A stretch of DNA of 64,000 bases from Micromonospora sp. HNM0581 (GCF_012726175.1 NZ_JAASAD010000018.1:32009-96008), one strand, 5' to 3'. Counted from the first letter of the stretch, positions 53,354 to 62,019 are shown. Notes: generated by a model from the letters alone, not told the origin. Made by a program: numbers and translations.

Positions 53354-53365
53354 TTGACTCGTCAA
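53354..53365. promoter_or_regulatory. TTGAC-TC-GTCAA operator upstream of the monooxygenase gene
   Basis: A perfect 5-bp dyad with 2-nt centre, 59 nt before the start codon. TTGAC/GTCAA dyads are typical of MarR-family sites, which often control LLM monooxygenase genes. No marR gene is in the window. Confidence 0.5.
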
Positions 53366-53424
53366 ATATGTTGTCGGGGGCGTCGGGCGCCATCCGCCCG
53401 GTCGGACGACACGAGGGAGCGGTC

Positions 53425-54543
53425 ATGCAGTTCGGAGTCTTCACCGTCGGCGACGTCACGGTCGACCCGACAAACGGCCGGGAACCCACCGAGGCCGAAC
53501 GGATCAAAGCGATGATCACTATCGCGCTGAAGGCCGAGGAGGTCGGCCTCGACGTCTTCGCCACCGGCGAGCACCACAACCCGCCGTTCGTCCCCTCGTC
53601 GCCCACCACCATGCTGGGCTGGATCGCAGCCCGCACCGAACGGCTGCTGCTGTCCACCGCGACCACGCTGATCACCACCAACGATCCGGTGAAGATCGCC
53701 GAGGACTACGCGATGCTGCAACACCTCGCCGACGGCCGGGTCGACCTGATGATGGGCCGGGGCAACACCGGGCCGGTCTACCCCTGGTTCGGGCAGGACA
53801 TCCGCAACGGCATCCCGCTCGCCATCGAGAACTACGACCTGCTGCGCCGGTTGTGGCGCGAGGACGTGGTCGACTGGAAGGGCAAGTTCCGCACCCCGCT
53901 GCAGTCGTTCACCGCCACGCCGCGTCCGCTCGACGGCGTACCGCCGTTCGTGTGGCACGGCTCCATCCGCAGCCCGAAGATCGCCGAGCAGGCCGCCTAC
54001 TACGGCGACGGCTTCTTCGCCAACCACATCTTCTGGCCCGCCGAGCACACCAGGCGGATGGTCGGCCTGTACCGGCAGCGTTTCGAACACTACGGACACG
54101 GCACCGCCGACCAGGCGATCGTGGGACTGGGTGGCCAGGTGTTCATGCGGCGCAACTCCCAGGACGCGGTACGCGAGTTCCGCCCCTACTTCGACAACGC
54201 GCCGGTCTACGGGCACGGCCCCTCGCTGGAGGACTTCACCGCGCAGACCCCGCTGACCGTGGGTAGCCCGCAGCAGGTCGTCGACCGTACCCTCAGTTTT
54301 CGTGACTACGTCGGTGACTACCAGCGGCAGCTGTTCCTCGTCGACCACGCCGGGCTGCCGTTGAAGACGGTCCTGGAGCAACTGGATCTGCTCGGCGAGG
54401 AGGTGGTGCCGGTGCTGCGCAAGGAGTTCGATTCGCTTCGGCCGGCGCACGTGCCGCTGGCCCCGACCCACGCGTCACTGCTGGCCGGGGGCGACAGCAC
54501 CGTCCACGCCGTCACTGGTCGGGCACCGGAGGCCGCCCGATGA
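53425..54543 (+). CDS. LLM-class flavin-dependent monooxygenase (CE1758-like)
   Basis: A 372-residue luciferase-like TIM-barrel oxidoreductase using reduced FMN. Motifs include MQFGVFTVGDVT, VFATGEHHNPPF, STATTLITTNDPVKIAEDYA and MGRGNTGPVYPW. ATG 53425 follows GAGGGAG. Relatives normally have an NAD(P)H:FMN reductase gene overlapping their stop by ATGA; here only the first codons of such a gene remain, so a reductase elsewhere must supply FMNH2. Substrate unknown. Confidence 0.85.
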   Translation: MQFGVFTVGDVTVDPTNGREPTEAERIKAMITIALKAEEVGLDVFATGEHHNPPFVPSSPTTMLGWIAARTERLLLSTATTLITTNDPVKIAEDYAMLQHLADGRVDLMMGRGNTGPVYPWFGQDIRNGIPLAIENYDLLRRLWREDVVDWKGKFRTPLQSFTATPRPLDGVPPFVWHGSIRSPKIAEQAAYYGDGFFANHIFWPAEHTRRMVGLYRQRFEHYGHGTADQAIVGLGGQVFMRRNSQDAVREFRPYFDNAPVYGHGPSLEDFTAQTPLTVGSPQQVVDRTLSFRDYVGDYQRQLFLVDHAGLPLKTVLEQLDLLGEEVVPVLRKEFDSLRPAHVPLAPTHASLLAGGDSTVHAVTGRAPEAAR

Positions 54544-54575
54544 CCGTGCGTACCCTCGCCGTGGTCTCGGCCGGT
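54540..54575 (+). pseudogene. Stub of an NADPH-dependent FMN reductase gene
   Basis: The ATGA overlap with the monooxygenase is kept and the frame opens MTVRTLAVVSAG, the typical first strand and loop of these flavodoxin-like reductases. The similarity then stops abruptly at the end of the convergent universal stress gene (its stop is at 54578-54580). This looks like a deletion that joined the reductase start to the neighbouring gene. Confidence 0.5.
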
Positions 54576-54577
54576 AC

Positions 54578-55417
54578 TCACTGCTCCGGCTGGTGCGGGT
54601 GGGCGATGAGCACCGGGCAGCGGGCGTGCTGCACCAGCGTCTGACTGACCGAGCCGAGCAGCAGCCCGGCGAAGCCACCCCGACCCCGCGATCCGGCCAC
54701 CACCAGCGCCGCGTCCCCGGTCGCCTCGACAAGCGCCTGATCGGGCTTGGGGGCGACGACCACCCGCTCCTCCACGACCAGTCCCGGCCGGCTGCCCCGC
54801 GCCGCCGCACCGGCGGTGGCGAGCAGCGCCCTCGCCTCCCCGTCGTCGTCGCCTTCGCCGGCGACGTGCACCAGCACCAGCGTCCCGCCGCGCCGGCCAG
54901 CTTCCTCCGCGCCGTGACCGACGGCGAGTTCGGCCGACTCCGAACCGTCCACCCCGACCAGCACCGGACCTTCGGACGGGATCGGACGGTCGGGCGGGCG
55001 GATCACCAGCACCGGGCAGTGCCCGTGCGCGGCCACCTGAGTGCCGACCGAGCCGAGCAGCAGCCCGGCGAAACCGCCCAGGCCGCGGCTACCCACCACC
55101 AGCAGCTCCGCCCGCCGGGACTCTTCGACCAGGGTCGCGCCCGGCCCGCCGGCCACCTGACGCACCTCGACCGTCAACCCCGGCCACCGGTCCACAAGTT
55201 CGGTGGCGGCCTGTTCGAGCATCGCGCGGCCGTCCTCCGACGCTGCCGGAACGCCCACCTCGTACGGGTTGATCGGCACGCCGTAGCCGAGCGGGTGCAG
55301 GTAGCCGTGCACCAGATGCAGCGGGCGCGACCGCCACACTGCCGCCTGTGCCGCGTGCTCCGCGGCCACCAGACTCGGCGGCGATCCGTCCACCCCCACC
55401 ACCACAGGTCGATTCAT
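54578..55417 (-). CDS. Universal stress protein, two tandem UspA domains
   Basis: A 279-residue cytoplasmic protein with two UspA domains (about 5-140 and 148-279). Each has the ATP-binding pattern G-x2-G-x9-G-S: GSRGLGGFAGLLLGSVGTQV and GSRGRGGFAGLLLGSVSQTL, with VVVGVDGS and VLVGVDGS at the domain starts. ATG 55417 has GGAG 5 nt upstream. Such proteins are induced by stress or hypoxia in actinobacteria. It is followed in the same direction by a second, related gene upstream at 55491. Confidence 0.9.
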   Translation of the reverse strand: MNRPVVVGVDGSPPSLVAAEHAAQAAVWRSRPLHLVHGYLHPLGYGVPINPYEVGVPAASEDGRAMLEQAATELVDRWPGLTVEVRQVAGGPGATLVEESRRAELLVVGSRGLGGFAGLLLGSVGTQVAAHGHCPVLVIRPPDRPIPSEGPVLVGVDGSESAELAVGHGAEEAGRRGGTLVLVHVAGEGDDDGEARALLATAGAAARGSRPGLVVEERVVVAPKPDQALVEATGDAALVVAGSRGRGGFAGLLLGSVSQTLVQHARCPVLIAHPHQPEQ

Positions 55418-55490
55418 CGTCACTCCACGGGTCGGTCAGGGTTCATTGTCGACGTCGTCCTGTCGCCTGGGCACGTCGACACACCACCGG

Positions 55491-56387
55491 TCAGGCCCCC
55501 ACGACCGTACGCAGCTTCCGGACGACCGCCAGCGGGGCGTGGGCGTGGTGCAGCACGGCGTGGCTGACCGAACCGAGCAGCAGCCCACCCAGCGTGCCGC
55601 GTCCCCGCGCGCCCACCACCACCAGTTGGGCGGTACGGGACTCCGCCACGAGTGCCCGACCAGGGGAACCGCGCACCAGCCGCCGTCGCACCGGCACCTC
55701 CGGATAGCGCTCGGACCAGCCGGCCACCGCCTCGGCGAGGAGGCGTTCCTCCTCGTCGCGGAAAGCGTCCAAGTCGTAGACCAGGGGCAGGACGTCACCG
55801 GGACCGGCCGGAGTCGGGTAGAGCCAGGCGTGCACCGCGACCAGTTCGCTGCCGCGCCACGCCGCCTCCTCGAAGGCGAACCTGACCGCCTCCTGGCACA
55901 GTTGAGAACCGTCGACGCCCACCACCACCGGCCCGTCCGCACGCGAAGCACCGCGAACCACAAGCACCGGGCTGTCCGCGTGAGCACTGACCTGTACGGC
56001 CACCGAGCCGAGGAACAACTCGGCGAAGCCGCCCAGCCCCCGGTTACCGAGGACGACGAGAGCCGCGTCCCGGGCCTCGGCGAGCAGGACGGCACTCGCC
56101 GTCCCGTCGATCACCACACCGGTCACCACCACCTCCGGGGCCACCTTCCCGGCTTCGGTGAGGGCCTCGGCCAGATACCGCTCAGCCTGGCCACGCAGCC
56201 CACCGTCGACCGGCGCACCCGGTGCCGGGCCGAGCGGCACCCCCATCAGCGGCCAAATGAACGCGTGCACGATCCGCAGCGGACGACGCCGGTACGCTGC
56301 CTCCCGCGCGGCGGCCCGCACCGCGTGCAGAGCGATCTCGGAACCGTCCACGCCCACCACGACGGGGGCGCCGCTGTTGCTGGTCAT
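55491..56387 (-). CDS. Universal stress protein, two tandem UspA domains
   Basis: A 298-residue paralogue of the next gene, with domain starts VVVGVDGSEIAL and VVVGVDGSQLCQ and nucleotide loops GNRGLGGFAELFLGSV and GARGRGTLGGLLLGSV. AGGAG precedes ATG 56387. The two genes probably share a promoter upstream of 56387. The pair looks like a tandem gene duplication followed by divergence. Confidence 0.9.
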   Translation of the reverse strand: MTSNSGAPVVVGVDGSEIALHAVRAAAREAAYRRRPLRIVHAFIWPLMGVPLGPAPGAPVDGGLRGQAERYLAEALTEAGKVAPEVVVTGVVIDGTASAVLLAEARDAALVVLGNRGLGGFAELFLGSVAVQVSAHADSPVLVVRGASRADGPVVVGVDGSQLCQEAVRFAFEEAAWRGSELVAVHAWLYPTPAGPGDVLPLVYDLDAFRDEEERLLAEAVAGWSERYPEVPVRRRLVRGSPGRALVAESRTAQLVVVGARGRGTLGGLLLGSVSHAVLHHAHAPLAVVRKLRTVVGA

Positions 56388-56797
56388 CGCATCTCCTTCT
56401 CGACTCCGCTGTCAGCCTCGCTCACCGACGGTGTCAGCGTGGACAGGTCGGTGTCCGGTGTGCGCCGAGGGCCGCCACGACGGTGCTCGTCCGGTGAACC
56501 TCCCCGTCCGCGATCTGGACCTGTCCGGTCACTGTCCGCCCCCCTGTGCACGGGCGCACCCCGGCGGCGCGCCCTCGACGACAGCCTCGTCGACGCCGGG
56601 TGCCGCCCGGCAGGGGCGATCCGCCTGCGCGACCCGGGCCCAACGGCCCTGCCGCTCCCGGCCCCGTCGACATGGTCTCGTGGCTTGAGCGACAACCGGG
56701 TGGCTGCTGCCCGCGTCCGATCCACGGGGCGGCAACGACACCGAGCGTGTTCACCGAGGCGCACCGATCAGGTGGCGTCGCGCCGGGGCGAGCCGCG
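56388..56797. other. Intergenic region without a convincing gene
   Basis: About 410 bp between the divergent usp and GNAT genes. Frames here lack family features or ribosome binding sites. It must contain the usp promoter; I see no repeat or recognisable operator. Confidence 0.5.
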
Positions 56798-56809
56798 TAT
56801 GGTCGGTCG

Positions 56810-57310
56810 GTGACCGATGACCTGCGGATCCGTCCGGTACGTGAGGACGACCTGGTGGAGTTCTTCGTCCACCAACTCGACCCGACGGCCAGTTGGATGG
56901 CCGCCTTCGGTGCCGAGGACCCGACGGACCGGCGAGCGTTCGCCGCGCACTGGGTCCGTATCCTCACCGGCGGGGAGAACCTGGCCCGCACGGTGACCGT
57001 CGACGGCGCGGTGGTCGGTCACGTGCTGGCCTTTCCGGTCGGCGAGACGATCGAGGTCAGCTACTGGATCGACCCGGCGTGCTGGGGCCGCGGCTACGCC
57101 ACCCGTGCCCTGGCCGCGTTGCTGCGGGAGGTCACGCGTCGACCGCTGTTCGCGCGGACGGCAACCGACAACGCCGGGTCGTTGACCGTCCTGCGCCGCT
57201 GCGGCTTCGTCGTGCGGGAAACCGGCCGGGGGTACGCTCCCGGCCGCGGTCACGAGATCGACGAGTACGTCCTGGAACTGCCGGCGTCACCCGGCACCGA
57301 CCCGCGATGA
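56810..57310 (+). CDS. GNAT-family N-acetyltransferase
   Basis: A 166-residue acetyl-CoA-dependent acetyltransferase of the RimJ-like group. LRIRPVREDDLVEFF opens the fold; the acetyl-CoA motif A reads YWIDPACWGRGYATRALAAL and motif B contains TATDNAGSLTVLRRCGF. TATGGT ends 6 nt before GTG 56810, suggesting a leaderless mRNA. Substrate unknown. Confidence 0.85.
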   Translation: MTDDLRIRPVREDDLVEFFVHQLDPTASWMAAFGAEDPTDRRAFAAHWVRILTGGENLARTVTVDGAVVGHVLAFPVGETIEVSYWIDPACWGRGYATRALAALLREVTRRPLFARTATDNAGSLTVLRRCGFVVRETGRGYAPGRGHEIDEYVLELPASPGTDPR

Positions 57311-57358
57311 TCTGCCCCTGACAACGCGGCTGACCAGGGCGGCGACTACCCTCGCGGG

Positions 57359-57994
57359 GTGAACTGGCTGGAACTGGTCGGCTGGGCGGGCTCCGCCTTG
57401 CTGGTCTGGTCGCTGTTGCAGACGCGCATCCTGCGGCTGCGCGCCCTCAACCTGGTGGGCTGTGCCGTCCTGATCGGCTACAACGCCACGATCCGGGTCT
57501 GGCCCATGGTGGGGCTGAACGTGGTACTGGCTGTGATCAACATCTGGTATCTGCGGCGACTGCTCACCACCCGCCACGACGAGCAGACGTACCAGGTGGT
57601 CGAGGTCAACGTCGAGGACGCCTTCCTGGCTCACACGCTGCGGGTGCACGCCGCCGACATCGCCCGGTTCAATCCAGGTTTCCGTGCCGACGAACTGACC
57701 GCAGGTGCGGCCTTCCTCGTCGTACGCGCCGACGAGGTCGTCGGTGTGGTACTGGTACGCGACGTCGGCGGCGGGGTGGCCCAGGTCGACCTGGACTACG
57801 TCACCCCTTCCTTCCGCGACTTCACCCCCGGCGAGTTCGTCTACCGGCGCAGCAGCCTGTTCACCGACCGCGGATTCCGCCAGGTGCTCAGCCCACCGGG
57901 GATGGTCGCCCCGTACTACCACCGCCTCGGGTTCCGTCGGGCCGGCGAGTCGTACGTCCTGGACCTGCCGGCCCCGGCACTGCCGCAGGACTGA
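57359..57994 (+). CDS. YgjV-like membrane protein with GNAT-like C-terminal domain
   Basis: A 211-residue protein. The N-terminal 75 residues form three membrane helices similar to YgjV-type inner-membrane proteins (WLELVGWAGSALLVWSLLQT). The rest (about 85-205) looks like a degenerate acetyltransferase fold, with FLVVRADEVVGVVLVRDV and PYYHRLGFRRAGESYVLDL. TACCCT ends 6 nt before GTG 57359, again without a Shine-Dalgarno. Function unknown. Confidence 0.7.
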   Translation: MNWLELVGWAGSALLVWSLLQTRILRLRALNLVGCAVLIGYNATIRVWPMVGLNVVLAVINIWYLRRLLTTRHDEQTYQVVEVNVEDAFLAHTLRVHAADIARFNPGFRADELTAGAAFLVVRADEVVGVVLVRDVGGGVAQVDLDYVTPSFRDFTPGEFVYRRSSLFTDRGFRQVLSPPGMVAPYYHRLGFRRAGESYVLDLPAPALPQD

Positions 57995-58129
57995 GCGTTC
58001 GTACGGTTCCGACCCCCTCTCTGCAGGGCGATGATTCGTCGTCGTGACAAGTGGGCATAGGCACCGCTACGTCGGCGGGGTCGCCACCGGCGGCGCCACG
58101 GGGCGCGGTCCAGCGAGGGAGAACCAGGC

Positions 58130-59500
58130 GTGCAGAGCTACTGGAGCCAGCTGGCCCTGGTCGCAGTTCTGATCGTGGTGAACGCGATCTTCGCCGGCAG
58201 CGAGCTGGCGTTGGTGTCGCTGCGTGACAGCCAGCTCCAGCGGCTGGAACGCACCGGGCGCACCGGTCGGGTGCTGGCCCGGCTGGCCCGCGACCCCAAC
58301 CGCTTCCTGGCCACCATCCAGATCGGTATCACCCTGGCCGGGTTCTTGGCTTCGGCCGCCGCCGCGGTGTCGCTGGCTCGACCGCTGGTGCCGTTGTTGG
58401 AGGGTGTCTTCGGTCGGGCAGCCAGCCCGGTGTCCGTGGTTCTGGTCACCCTGGTGCTGACCTTCGTCACCCTGGTATTCGGTGAGTTGGCCCCGAAACG
58501 GATCGCCATGCAGGTCCCGGAGCGGTGGGCGCTGCTCGTCGCCCGCCCGCTGGACCTGCTCGCCGCCCTGACCCGGCCGGTCGTGTGGGTGCTCGGTGCC
58601 ACAAGTGACCTGGTGGTGCGGCTGTTCGGCCTGGACCCGAAACCTGAGCGCGACGAGATCAGCCCGGACGAGCTGCGCGACATCGTGGCCGGCCACCACG
58701 GTTTCACCAAGGAGCAGCAGACCATCATCGCCGGTGCCGTCGAGATCGCCGAGCGGAGGCTGCGGGCGGTGCTGGTGCCAAGACTGCAGGTCTTCTGCCT
58801 GGACAGCGGTACCACGGCGGAGGCTGCCCGACTCGTGCTGGCCGCCTCCGGCCACTCCCGTGCGCCGGTGGTACGTCACGGCGGCCTGGACGACTCGGTG
58901 GGCGTCATCCACCTGCGGGACCTGGTCGGCGTCGGTGACGACCAGCCCGTCGACGAGTACGCCCGCCCGCCGTTGCTGCTACCGGACTCGGTGCCGGTGG
59001 TCGACGCGCTGCGCCGCTTCAAGGCCGAACGACAGCACATGGCCCTGGTGGTCGACGAACGTGGTGCCGTCGAGGGCATCGTCACCCTCGAGGACATCCT
59101 CGAGGAGATCGTCGGGGAAATCTACGACGAGACCGACCGGGACGTCGGAGCGGTTCGTAGCGACGCTGACGGTGCGCTGCTGCTGCCGGGCACCTTTCCG
59201 GTCCACGACCTGCCCGATATCGGCGTGGATCTGCCCGGACGACCGGACGGCGACTACACCACCGTCGCCGGGCTGCTCCTGGCCGGTCTCGGTCGGATTC
59301 CCCGCTCCGGGGAGCAGTTGACCGTCGACGGCTGGCGGCTGGAGGTGACTGTCGCTGACGAACGGGCGGTCTCCGGTCTCCGGCTACGCCGGGCGGCAGC
59401 GGAGTCCGTAGAGCCGGACGCCCCCGAGACGGACGCGCCGCTCGAGCCCGTTGCGCAGCCTGCCGAGGCCCCGTCGGTGCTGGACGGCACGCGGCGCTGA
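58130..59500 (+). CDS. CNNM/CorC-family transporter-like protein (hemolysin C type)
   Basis: A 456-residue membrane protein with the DUF21/CNNM transmembrane domain (about 1-180; NAIFAGSELALVSLRDSQLQRL and VFGELAPKRIAM), two CBS domains (about 200-330; MALVVDERGAVEGIVTLEDILEEIVGEI) and a CorC_HlyC domain (about 345-425). Family members bind Mg2+-ATP through the CBS pair and take part in Mg2+ or Co2+ homeostasis. GAGGGAG precedes the GTG. It converges on an NRAMP-like/PRC-barrel operon, which supports a metal-related theme. Confidence 0.88.
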   Translation: MQSYWSQLALVAVLIVVNAIFAGSELALVSLRDSQLQRLERTGRTGRVLARLARDPNRFLATIQIGITLAGFLASAAAAVSLARPLVPLLEGVFGRAASPVSVVLVTLVLTFVTLVFGELAPKRIAMQVPERWALLVARPLDLLAALTRPVVWVLGATSDLVVRLFGLDPKPERDEISPDELRDIVAGHHGFTKEQQTIIAGAVEIAERRLRAVLVPRLQVFCLDSGTTAEAARLVLAASGHSRAPVVRHGGLDDSVGVIHLRDLVGVGDDQPVDEYARPPLLLPDSVPVVDALRRFKAERQHMALVVDERGAVEGIVTLEDILEEIVGEIYDETDRDVGAVRSDADGALLLPGTFPVHDLPDIGVDLPGRPDGDYTTVAGLLLAGLGRIPRSGEQLTVDGWRLEVTVADERAVSGLRLRRAAAESVEPDAPETDAPLEPVAQPAEAPSVLDGTRR

Positions 59501-59543
59501 GAACCGTTCGGGGTTGGTCGAGCCGGTCCGGGCCTGCTCCGAC

Positions 59544-59858
59544 TCAGCTTCGTGCGGCACGTTCCGGTTCGGAGTCGTCAGGCAGCGGCGGGTCCAACCG
59601 CACCCCGTGAACCGGCAACTGCCAGGTGCTCCGAGCGAGCAGCCGGGCCAGCGCACGGATCGCCCAGGGGCCCGACGGGTGCCGTTGCGGACCGATCAGC
59701 CGCCCACTCAACCGGCCGTACCAGTGTCGAGTGACGACCAGGTCGGTCAAGCGCAGCGGGCCCTGAGCGGGACCACGTACGACGAGGTCCACCACCCGGC
59801 CCAGGCGGCGATCCTGGTGGTCGTAGGCGGTCCGGCCCAGCAGGTCACCCGCTCGCAC
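59544..59858 (-). CDS. PRC-barrel-like protein, second of pair
   Basis: A 104-residue protein opening RAGDLLGRTAYDHQDRRLGR, a PRC-barrel pattern, followed by a short basic segment. GTG 59858 has GGGAG upstream and overlaps the preceding gene by 14 nt, so it is the third gene of the NRAMP-like operon. Role unknown; PRC-barrels usually mediate protein or RNA contacts. Confidence 0.65.
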   Translation of the reverse strand: MRAGDLLGRTAYDHQDRRLGRVVDLVVRGPAQGPLRLTDLVVTRHWYGRLSGRLIGPQRHPSGPWAIRALARLLARSTWQLPVHGVRLDPPLPDDSEPERAARS

Positions 59859-60225
59859 GGTCGGCTCCCGGAATCCGATCGACGAGGTGGCGGCGCAACC
59901 ACTGCTCCACCGGCGAGGTGGGCAGTTCGTCGGCCCGCACCCGTAACCACACCGCACTGTCGACCCGACCGACAAGCGCGTACGGGATGCGTAGCGGCGC
60001 CATCGGTCGGTCCGTGACGAACCGCTCGGCGGCGATCACGAGCATCCGGCCCAGCCGGCCACCGACCCGCTGCCCGAGGGCCCCCGGTCCGCTCAGCAAC
60101 GACCGCAGGTACGGCACCCCGTCGGCGTCGAGGGCGAACTCCACGTCGTCGACCTTGCCGACCAGCCGACCGTCGCGGTCGACGAGTTGCCGGTCGAGTA
60201 GTTCCTGACTGACCTGGATCCTCAC
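59845..60225 (-). CDS. PRC-barrel-like protein, first of pair
   Basis: A 126-residue soluble protein starting VQVSQELLDRQLVD-like and LVDRDGRLVGKVDDVEFALD, which fits the PRC-barrel fold. The central part is Gly/Arg-rich (QRVGGRLGRML) and the C-terminus likely helical. GTG 60225 overlaps the transporter stop by GTGA. Its tight coupling suggests a cytoplasmic accessory subunit or regulator of the transporter. Confidence 0.7.
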   Translation of the reverse strand: MRIQVSQELLDRQLVDRDGRLVGKVDDVEFALDADGVPYLRSLLSGPGALGQRVGGRLGRMLVIAAERFVTDRPMAPLRIPYALVGRVDSAVWLRVRADELPTSPVEQWLRRHLVDRIPGADRASG

Positions 60226-61448
60226 TGGCCCATCCTCGTACCGATCGCCAGTGGTACGGCGACGATCGAGGCAGCGAGGATGACGAGCAGCAGCACCGCA
60301 CCCAGCAGGTTGAGTATCCGGCTGTTGACCCGGTCACCAAGGTAGGTGCGGTCGTTGGCGACCACCAGGATCGGCAGGTAGGTCAGCGGCAGCGCCACCG
60401 CACTCATGACGAGCATGTATTCGGTGAGGGTCACCGGGTCGACGGTGGTGAGCAGCAGCAGTACCGCGAGCAGCACGCTGACCAGCAGCACTGTATGGAA
60501 TCGGGCGGCCTCGTGTGGGCTGACCCGTTTGCCCCACTGCCAGCCGAAGTACTGCGCGGCGGCGTACGCGGCGGCCAGGCCCGTCTCCAGTGCGGCGCCG
60601 AAGGTGACCGCGAAGAACGCCAAGGCCGCCACGGCCAGGCCGGCCGCGCCGAAGGCCAGCACCACCGGATGGGCGACCTGGTCGAGGCTGTCCACCGACA
60701 GACCGGCAGGTCGCAGCACCACCGCAGCCGTGGCGATCAGTGACAGGGCGAGGAAACCGCCGATCGGGAAGCCGACGAGCACGCCGAAGCGGTTGTCGGC
60801 CAGGTCGGCGGTGCTCCACCGTTCCTCGACCCCGCCGGAGGAGAAGAAGAAGACCTCGTACGGGCTGACGGTCGAGGCGAACAGCGCCACCGCGACGAAC
60901 CAGTACGCCCCCCACCCGTGACCGGAGTCCTCGGGTGCCACCGCACTGCGGCCGAGGGCCGCCCAGTCGGTAGGCAGCCAGAACAGAGCGACGGCGAACA
61001 CGACGAGGGCGAGCCCGGCCAGCCCGAAGACCCGTTCCATCACCGGGAACCGCATCCGCCACAGCACCAGCCAGACCGCGATCCCGGCGACCGGCACCCA
61101 GAGCAGGTAGGGCACACCGGTGGCCAGCCGCAACGCCAGTGCCACCCCGCCCAGCTCGGCGGCCAGGGTGATCACCGTGACCAGGTACGACGCCACCAGG
61201 TTGAGCAGTGCCATCCGGGCGCCGAGCCGCTCCCGGATGAGGTCGAACACCGCACGGCCGGTCACCGCCGCTATCCGTCCGGCCATTTCCGCGTACGCGC
61301 AGATGGCGACGACCCCGAGCAGCAGCACCCAGGTGTGCGCCATGCCGAAGCGGGCACCGGCCTGGCCGGCGGCGACCAGGTCACCGATGTCGACGAAGCC
61401 GCCGACCGCGGACAGGATCCCGAGTGTGGCGGCGAGGAGCTTCCTCAC
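60222..61448 (-). CDS. NRAMP-like divalent metal transporter, atypical motifs
   Basis: A 408-residue LeuT-fold membrane protein with about 11 helices. The TM1 metal motif, normally DPGN, reads DIGD (in GGFVDIGDLVAAGQAG), and the TM6 region, normally MPH, reads SPYEVFFFSSG, so the classical Mn2+/Fe2+ site is not conserved. NRAMP relatives with altered sites include Mg2+ transporters, which would fit the CNNM/CorC neighbour. The GTG start overlaps the stop of an 8-codon upstream ORF (GTGA). It heads an operon with two PRC-barrel proteins. Confidence 0.8.
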   Translation of the reverse strand: MRKLLAATLGILSAVGGFVDIGDLVAAGQAGARFGMAHTWVLLLGVVAICAYAEMAGRIAAVTGRAVFDLIRERLGARMALLNLVASYLVTVITLAAELGGVALALRLATGVPYLLWVPVAGIAVWLVLWRMRFPVMERVFGLAGLALVVFAVALFWLPTDWAALGRSAVAPEDSGHGWGAYWFVAVALFASTVSPYEVFFFSSGGVEERWSTADLADNRFGVLVGFPIGGFLALSLIATAAVVLRPAGLSVDSLDQVAHPVVLAFGAAGLAVAALAFFAVTFGAALETGLAAAYAAAQYFGWQWGKRVSPHEAARFHTVLLVSVLLAVLLLLTTVDPVTLTEYMLVMSAVALPLTYLPILVVANDRTYLGDRVNSRILNLLGAVLLLVILAASIVAVPLAIGTRMGQ

Positions 61449-61471
61449 GTCGGCGGGGTGGGCTCGGTCAT
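61445..61471 (-). CDS. Candidate leader peptide MTEPTPPT of the transporter operon
   Basis: A 9-codon frame (8 residues plus TGA) whose stop overlaps the transporter GTG by GTGA. TATCGT (complement 61484-61479) ends 7 nt before its ATG, so the transcript probably starts at or next to this ATG without a leader. Three of eight residues are proline, including one E-P and one P-P pair. Such nascent chains destabilise or stall ribosomes, and Mg2+-responsive leader peptides are known to use acidic-proline stretches. Confidence 0.5.
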   Translation of the reverse strand: MTEPTPPT

Positions 61472-61605
61472 CGGTGCGACGATAACGCCACCAAAGTCAT
61501 TGTCTGTGCGAAACGGGCGCAGTCTCGCTGCAGGTACGACCAGGGGTGGCACTGCGATCCCGCCCAGCTCCGAGTCGCCCGCGTGCTGTCGTCCGCTGCG
61601 CGCCG

Positions 61606-62019
61606 TCAGCTCGGTGGGTCCGGTCGGTCGGCAGCCGGGTAGAGATTCTGGAGGCGCACCTGCCCCCGCGCTACCAGCTGCCCGGCCACGTCCGTGATCT
61701 CGACCTGCCACAGCTGCTGACTCCGCCCCCGGTGCACCGGGGTACCGACCGCGACCAGCTCACCCTCGCGTACGGCGCGCAGGAAGTCGGTCTGGTTCGA
61801 CACTCCGACGACCTGTCCGCGCTCACCCAGCCAGAGAGCTGCACCGATGCTGGCCGCGGTCTCCACCACCGAGCAGTGGACCCCGCCGTGCAGGATCCCG
61901 TAGGGCTGTTGCAGCTCCGGGCGGATCTGCCAGCGGATCGTGACCCGGTCCCCGCTCACCTCGTCCAGCTCCAGCCCGAGCAGGTTGAAGAAGCCGCCTG
62001 CCATCGTCGACATGTCCAT
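61606..62019 (-). CDS. Hotdog-fold thioesterase (PaaI family)
   Basis: A 137-residue acyl-CoA thioesterase-like protein. The hotdog helix signature PYGILHGGVHCSVVETAASIGA includes the HGG and catalytic acidic positions. ATG 62019 is selected because GGAGG lies 5 nt upstream; two more ATGs follow closely. It is divergent from tyrS, with about 90 bp between. Natural acyl substrate unknown. Confidence 0.85.
   Translation of the reverse strand: MDMSTMAGGFFNLLGLELDEVSGDRVTIRWQIRPELQQPYGILHGGVHCSVVETAASIGAALWLGERGQVVGVSNQTDFLRAVREGELVAVGTPVHRGRSQQLWQVEITDVAGQLVARGQVRLQNLYPAADRPDPPS

Noticed and set aside
56388..56797. Small genes between usp and GNAT
   Set aside because: Frames in both directions lack ribosome binding sites and domains and are rich in Arg/Pro/Ala, as expected from random GC-rich sequence.
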